Origin: Haloquadratum sp. J07HQX50
GTDB lineage: Archaea > Halobacteriota > Halobacteria > Halobacteriales > Haloferacaceae
DNA length: 10,034 nucleotides
Direction: 5' to 3'
NCBI GenBank assembly: GCA_000416005.1
Contig: KE356562.1
Location: forward strand, 1,289,991-1,300,024
In this document: piece by piece, positions 7,132 to 10,034 of the stretch
Layout of the letters: the number at the start of each line of letters is the position of its first letter
Position numbering within the stretch: the first letter of the stretch is position 1
Program-made: the position numbers and the translations under genes
Notes under the pieces: model-generated
What the model was told of the DNA's origin: nothing
Database searches by the model: none
What the model saw: the letters and a program-made list of their open reading frames with translations, nothing else

Positions 7132-7175
7132 TTTGAGAGTCGTCTCCTCAGGCTTCGGGGTCTCATACAGATAGC

Positions 7176-9278
7176 TCAGTCGTCAAGGAAGCTTTGCTCA
7201 TCAACTGGAATTCCTTCATCATCCAACTCTTGCTCTGGCTCAATAGCCGCATCGTCATCATCTAAACCGAACTCGCGGCGGAGTTCGCGAATCCGGTCCC
7301 GAATGTCTGCTGCAAGCTCAAATTCAAGATTTGACGCTGCTTCTTCCATGCGTGTCTCGAGACTCTCAATCTGTGCACGAGCGGACTCTTTATCTGTCGG
7401 GCTCTCGTCAGAATATGTTGATTCGGTGCTGTCGCTGCCTGGAAGGCTTGCCTCGCTGACGGCTTTCTCGATGCTTTTGGGCTCGAAATCGTGTTCGTTA
7501 TTAAATTGTCGCTGAATCTGACGTCGACGGCTTGTCTCGTCAATTGCATCCTGCATCGAATCAGTTACTTCGTCAGCATAGAGCACTACCTCGCCCTCAA
7601 CATTTCGTGCCGCTCGCCCCATTGTCTGGACGAGAGTTGTCGTGGACCTGAGGAATCCCTCTTGATCGGCATCGAGAATTGCAACAAGCGACACCTCAGG
7701 AATGTCGAGTCCTTCACGGAGAAGATTAATGCCGACGAGGACATCGATATTACCGAGTCGAAGGTCACGAATAAGTTCGTGTCGCTCCAATGTATCTGTC
7801 TCATCGTGCATGTACGCGACTGAGACACCTGATTCGTCCAAGAATTCTGTGAGGTCTTCGGCCATCCGCTTTGTAAGCGTCGTGACGAGGACACGTTCAT
7901 TGCGGTCAACACGGTGATTGATGCGTGAAAGCAAGTCATCAACCTGTCCAGTTGCATCCGCCACCTCAATCTCTGGGTCAACAAGATGGGTTGGACGAAC
8001 AATTTGCTCAACGACCTCCTCTGAGTTCGTGCGCTCATACTCGCCGGGAGTTGCAGAAACAAAGAGAAGTGTGTCCGTTTTCTCCTCGAATTCTTCAAAC
8101 GTTAGAGGTCGATTATCATATGCAGTCGGAAGACGAAACCCGTTTTCGACTAAGGAGTCCTTTCGAGACTTATCACCAGCAAACTGCCCACGAATCTGTG
8201 GAAGTGTCTGATGTGACTCGTCGACAACCGTCAGGAAATCATCTGGAAAATAGTCCAGCAAAGTGTATGGAGGATCACCTGACTGGCGGTCAGACATATG
8301 GATCGAGTAATTTTCGATGCCAGAGCAGTAGCCAGTTTCTTCGAGCATCTCAATGTCGAACGTCGTTCGCTCTTCGATGCGTTGTGCAGCTACCAAATTC
8401 CCCTGACGCTCAAAGTAGCGAATCCGGCTTTGCATTAGCGACTCAATCTCGGTGATTGCTGATTGGAGCTTCTCCTCGGGGATTGAATAATGTTCTGCCG
8501 GGTGAACGAGTATGGCAGGTTCTTCAGAGATGACGTCGCCTGAGAGCGGATCGAGTTTCATCATCCGGTCCACCTCATCGCCCCAGAACTCAATCCTGAC
8601 AGCGTATCGACCGTACATCGGAAATACTTCAACCGTATCGCCACGGACGCGGAATGTTCCCTGTTGGAAGTCTACATCATTCCGCTCATAATTTAATTCA
8701 ACGAGTTGTTGTAGTAGGTCATCGCGGTTGATCTGATCGTCGCGTTCGATACGAACAGCCATATCAGTATAATTTGTTGGATCACCCAACCCATAGATAG
8801 CCGAGACAGAGGCAACAACAATGACATCGTCACGGGTGAGTAAAGACCGGGTTGCAGAGTGGCGTAGCCGGTCGATTTCTTCATTGATCGACATATCTTT
8901 ATCAATATACGTATCTGTCTGTTCAACGTATGCTTCTGGCTGGTAGTAGTCGTAATACGAAACAAAATATTCGACAGCGTTCTCAGGAAAGAGATTACGA
9001 AACTCCTCATACAGCTGTGCTGCGAGCGTTTTATTATGTGCAAGAACAAGCGTGGGGCGCTGGACTTCTTCAAGAACCCACGAAACCGTATTTGTCTTGC
9101 CAGAGCCGGTCACACCCAGCAGTGTCTGTGCATCCATCCCTGATGCATATCCATTTGCGAGCGTTTCGATTGCTGCTGGTTGGTCGCCTGCAGGGTCAAA
9201 TGGCGCATCAACAGAAAAATCACGAACCACAGTAGGTCTGTCGGGGCTAAGTGGACCAGACTTGGTAGTATCGCTCAT
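7176..9278 (-). CDS. uvrB: UvrABC excinuclease subunit B
   Basis: UvrB is the damage-verifying ATPase of bacterial-type nucleotide excision repair: it is loaded by UvrA, then recruits UvrC for incision. The 700-residue protein is complete. It shows Walker A GVTGSGKT (55-62), the beta-hairpin segment [11 protein letters not shown] (107-117) that clamps the damaged strand, the DESH box (353-356), SATPGEYE (408-415), motif [11 protein letters not shown] (551-559), and a C-terminal UVR/UvrC-binding helix pair (about 635-670). An acidic tail of about 30 residues follows, in haloarchaeal style. ATG 9278 is the only plausible start, since the frame upstream soon meets a stop. It is divergent from a small gene with 88 bases between starts. 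No uvrA or uvrC is in the window. UvrABC in haloarchaea is generally regarded as acquired from bacteria. Confidence 0.98.
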   Translation of the reverse strand: MSDTTKSGPLSPDRPTVVRDFSVDAPFDPAGDQPAAIETLANGYASGMDAQTLLGVTGSGKTNTVSWVLEEVQRPTLVLAHNKTLAAQLYEEFRNLFPENAVEYFVSYYDYYQPEAYVEQTDTYIDKDMSINEEIDRLRHSATRSLLTRDDVIVVASVSAIYGLGDPTNYTDMAVRIERDDQINRDDLLQQLVELNYERNDVDFQQGTFRVRGDTVEVFPMYGRYAVRIEFWGDEVDRMMKLDPLSGDVISEEPAILVHPAEHYSIPEEKLQSAITEIESLMQSRIRYFERQGNLVAAQRIEERTTFDIEMLEETGYCSGIENYSIHMSDRQSGDPPYTLLDYFPDDFLTVVDESHQTLPQIRGQFAGDKSRKDSLVENGFRLPTAYDNRPLTFEEFEEKTDTLLFVSATPGEYERTNSEEVVEQIVRPTHLVDPEIEVADATGQVDDLLSRINHRVDRNERVLVTTLTKRMAEDLTEFLDESGVSVAYMHDETDTLERHELIRDLRLGNIDVLVGINLLREGLDIPEVSLVAILDADQEGFLRSTTTLVQTMGRAARNVEGEVVLYADEVTDSMQDAIDETSRRRQIQRQFNNEHDFEPKSIEKAVSEASLPGSDSTESTYSDESPTDKESARAQIESLETRMEEAASNLEFELAADIRDRIRELRREFGLDDDDAAIEPEQELDDEGIPVDEQSFLDD

Positions 9279-9337
9279 CTCTCGCTCATACGGACCAGAG
9301 CTACTTGAGCAGGTCGCCTGACCGATACGTTAGGTAC

Positions 9338-9344
9338 TTTTTAT
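9338..9344 (+). promoter_or_regulatory. TATA-like box in the uvrB divergent intergenic region
   Basis: TTTTTAT is centred about 26 bases before the ATG at 9367, proper spacing for a leaderless transcript of the small rightward gene. Read on the minus strand it is ATAAAAA, about 60 bases before the uvrB ATG, so it might also serve uvrB with a leader of roughly 30 bases. The double use is speculation. Confidence 0.45.
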
Positions 9345-9366
9345 CGATACGCTGTTGTGTATGACT

Positions 9367-9630
9367 ATGACTGATGAACTGCTTCGACAAGCAAGTGAAT
9401 CCTTGCGGGTGGCAAGTGCTGCAGCGAGCGGTGATAATCAGCGGCAATTGTATCAGCGCTCAAATGCCCTCGCAGAGATGGCTACAGATGATGTTACTAT
9501 CTCCTCTGACGAGTTAGACGAGCTTCTTAACACACTTGAGGTCATAAAAAGAGCGACCGAAGATACATCAAAGGCATCGATTCAAGAGGCTCAACAACTT
9601 ATTTCAAAGCGTAAATTAAGGCTTGAGTAA
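9367..9630 (+). CDS. Small helical haloarchaeal protein, function unknown
   Basis: The product is 87 acidic, largely helical residues with no signal peptide, membrane span or metal motif. The pattern MTDELLRQASESLRVASAAAS, a middle helix ending LYQRSNALAEMA, and a last helix KASIQEAQQLISKRKLRLE suggests a small three-helix bundle. It resembles short conserved hypothetical proteins of haloarchaea starting MTDELL; I cannot name the family with certainty. The start at 9367 fits the TATA-like box at 9338-9344; ATG 9361, two codons earlier, and TTG 9355 are alternatives. It is divergent from uvrB and ends 30 bases before a converging gene, with a hairpin and T-run at its 3' end. Nothing links it to repair except position. 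Confidence 0.8.
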   Translation: MTDELLRQASESLRVASAAASGDNQRQLYQRSNALAEMATDDVTISSDELDELLNTLEVIKRATEDTSKASIQEAQQLISKRKLRLE

Positions 9631-9650
9631 GTGTTTCACTCCGGGCTAGC

Positions 9651-9676
9651 TGTCTGACGACTAACAGACATTTTTT
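9651..9676 (+). terminator. Hairpin plus T-run terminating the small helical protein gene
   Basis: TGTCTG (9651-9656) pairs perfectly with CAGACA (9665-9670) around an 8-base loop and is followed at once by six T (9671-9676). It lies 20 bases after the stop of the rightward gene. The T-run is what archaeal RNA polymerase mainly responds to. It overlaps the last six codons of the converging minus-strand gene, whose Lys-Asn-Val-Cys end is encoded by the stem and T-run. Confidence 0.55.
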
Positions 9677-10034
9677 GGCTCAATCCCAAGTGATTGTAGC
9701 GTCGTGACGTACTCATCATAAGCTACTTCAATTAGATCGTTTGCAGCTCGGTTAGCTGCTTCCTGTTGTGAATCGGTATCGTTGTACTGTGTAACAATTA
9801 CCTCAGCGAGTTGATCAGCCTCAGTGCTAACTTCTTCTCGATATGAGCGAAATTGGGAGGCAGCCCGTGGGTCAGCGTTTCCCACGAAGAATCCAGTGAC
9901 CTGCCCAAGTCGCTCTTCGCGGACGAGTGCCCACGCAAATAACCCGCCAGCCCGAGCTGGCGGACGCGTCATCTGCGTGAGCGTTGTTTTAATAGTTGAG
10001 TCAGCCGGTTGTGTGATGTTGTCGTTTATTGCTT
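9661..10034 (-). CDS. C-terminal part of an unrecognised protein, truncated by the window
   Basis: The frame is open from the window's right edge to a TAG at 9663-9661, giving at least 124 residues. The ATG at 9972 is probably internal, because reading continues upstream with normal residues (AINDNITQPADSTIKTTLTQ). The visible part has a basic, Gly-containing segment RPPARAGGLFAWALVREERLG, then GQVTGFFVGNADPRAA, then an acidic helical region of about 70 residues ending QSLGIEPKNVC. There is no clear catalytic motif or strong membrane span in this piece. I do not recognise the family. The gene converges on the small helical gene, and its last codons double as that gene's terminator. Confidence 0.6.
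   Translation of the reverse strand, partial: AINDNITQPADSTIKTTLTQMTRPPARAGGLFAWALVREERLGQVTGFFVGNADPRAASQFRSYREEVSTEADQLAEVIVTQYNDTDSQQEAANRAANDLIEVAYDEYVTTLQSLGIEPKNVC
9944..9963. repeat. Perfect GC-rich hairpin inside the unrecognised minus-strand gene
   Basis: CCGCCAGC (9944-9951) and GCTGGCGG (9956-9963) are exact inverted copies around a 4-base CCGA loop. On the minus strand they encode RPPARAGG. The 20-base block is far more GC-rich than its surroundings. It may be only a coding coincidence, or a structural element within the gene or its mRNA. Confidence 0.5.

Noticed and set aside
7586..8455. Frames of 170 and 176 codons within uvrB (one same strand, one opposite)
   Set aside because: Both lie wholly inside well-conserved UvrB coding sequence, with low-complexity Ser/Arg composition typical of shadow frames.
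1..10034. CRISPR array, toxin-antitoxin pair, phage genes or a complete defence system
   Set aside because: No regularly spaced repeats, no paired small genes with toxin-like features, and no integrase or phage structural genes; the only mobile trace is the TnpB relic.

Overview
The window reads as chromosomal DNA from a haloarchaeon. The encoded proteins are rich in Asp and Glu, several genes have a TATA-like box about 27 bases before the start codon (leaderless transcripts), and the gene families are typical of halophilic archaea. Base composition is only moderately GC-rich, low for this group, which points to a Haloquadratum walsbyi-like organism. That identification is inferred from composition and remembered protein style, not from a search.

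Layout: (1) 2-1773, the end of an arginine biosynthesis operon: the C-terminal part of a LysW-type ornithine/lysine hydrolase (lysK), overlapping argF by ATGA. (2) 1822-3999, an XPD/Rad3-family Fe-S DNA helicase with its own promoter. (3) 4000-4257, a gap with a perfect 14-base dyad and a short direct repeat, ahead of (4) 4258-5634, a complete soluble cytochrome P450. (5) 5635-6125, a gene-poor stretch holding the decayed N-terminus of a TnpB-type (IS200/IS605, IS1341-like) transposon protein. (6) 6126-6650 on the minus strand, a 2H phosphoesterase ('2'-5' RNA ligase') family protein. (7) 6954-7112, a very small single-span membrane protein. (8) 7176-9278 on the minus strand, complete uvrB. 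(9) 9367-9630, a small helical haloarchaeal protein of unknown function, divergent from uvrB and ending in a hairpin plus T-run. (10) 9661 to the window end on the minus strand, the C-terminal part of an unrecognised gene.

The genes do not form one system. LysK and ArgF are consecutive steps: LysK releases ornithine from its LysW carrier and ArgF carbamoylates it to citrulline. The Rad3-type helicase and UvrB are both DNA repair enzymes of nucleotide-excision type, one archaeal/eukaryotic in kind and one bacterial in kind, but they are not co-transcribed here. I found no CRISPR array, no RNA gene, no intact mobile element and no convincing new defence or metabolic system. The parts most worth a second look are the TnpB relic, the operator-like sequences ahead of the P450 gene, the 2H protein's non-standard first motif, and the tiny membrane protein.
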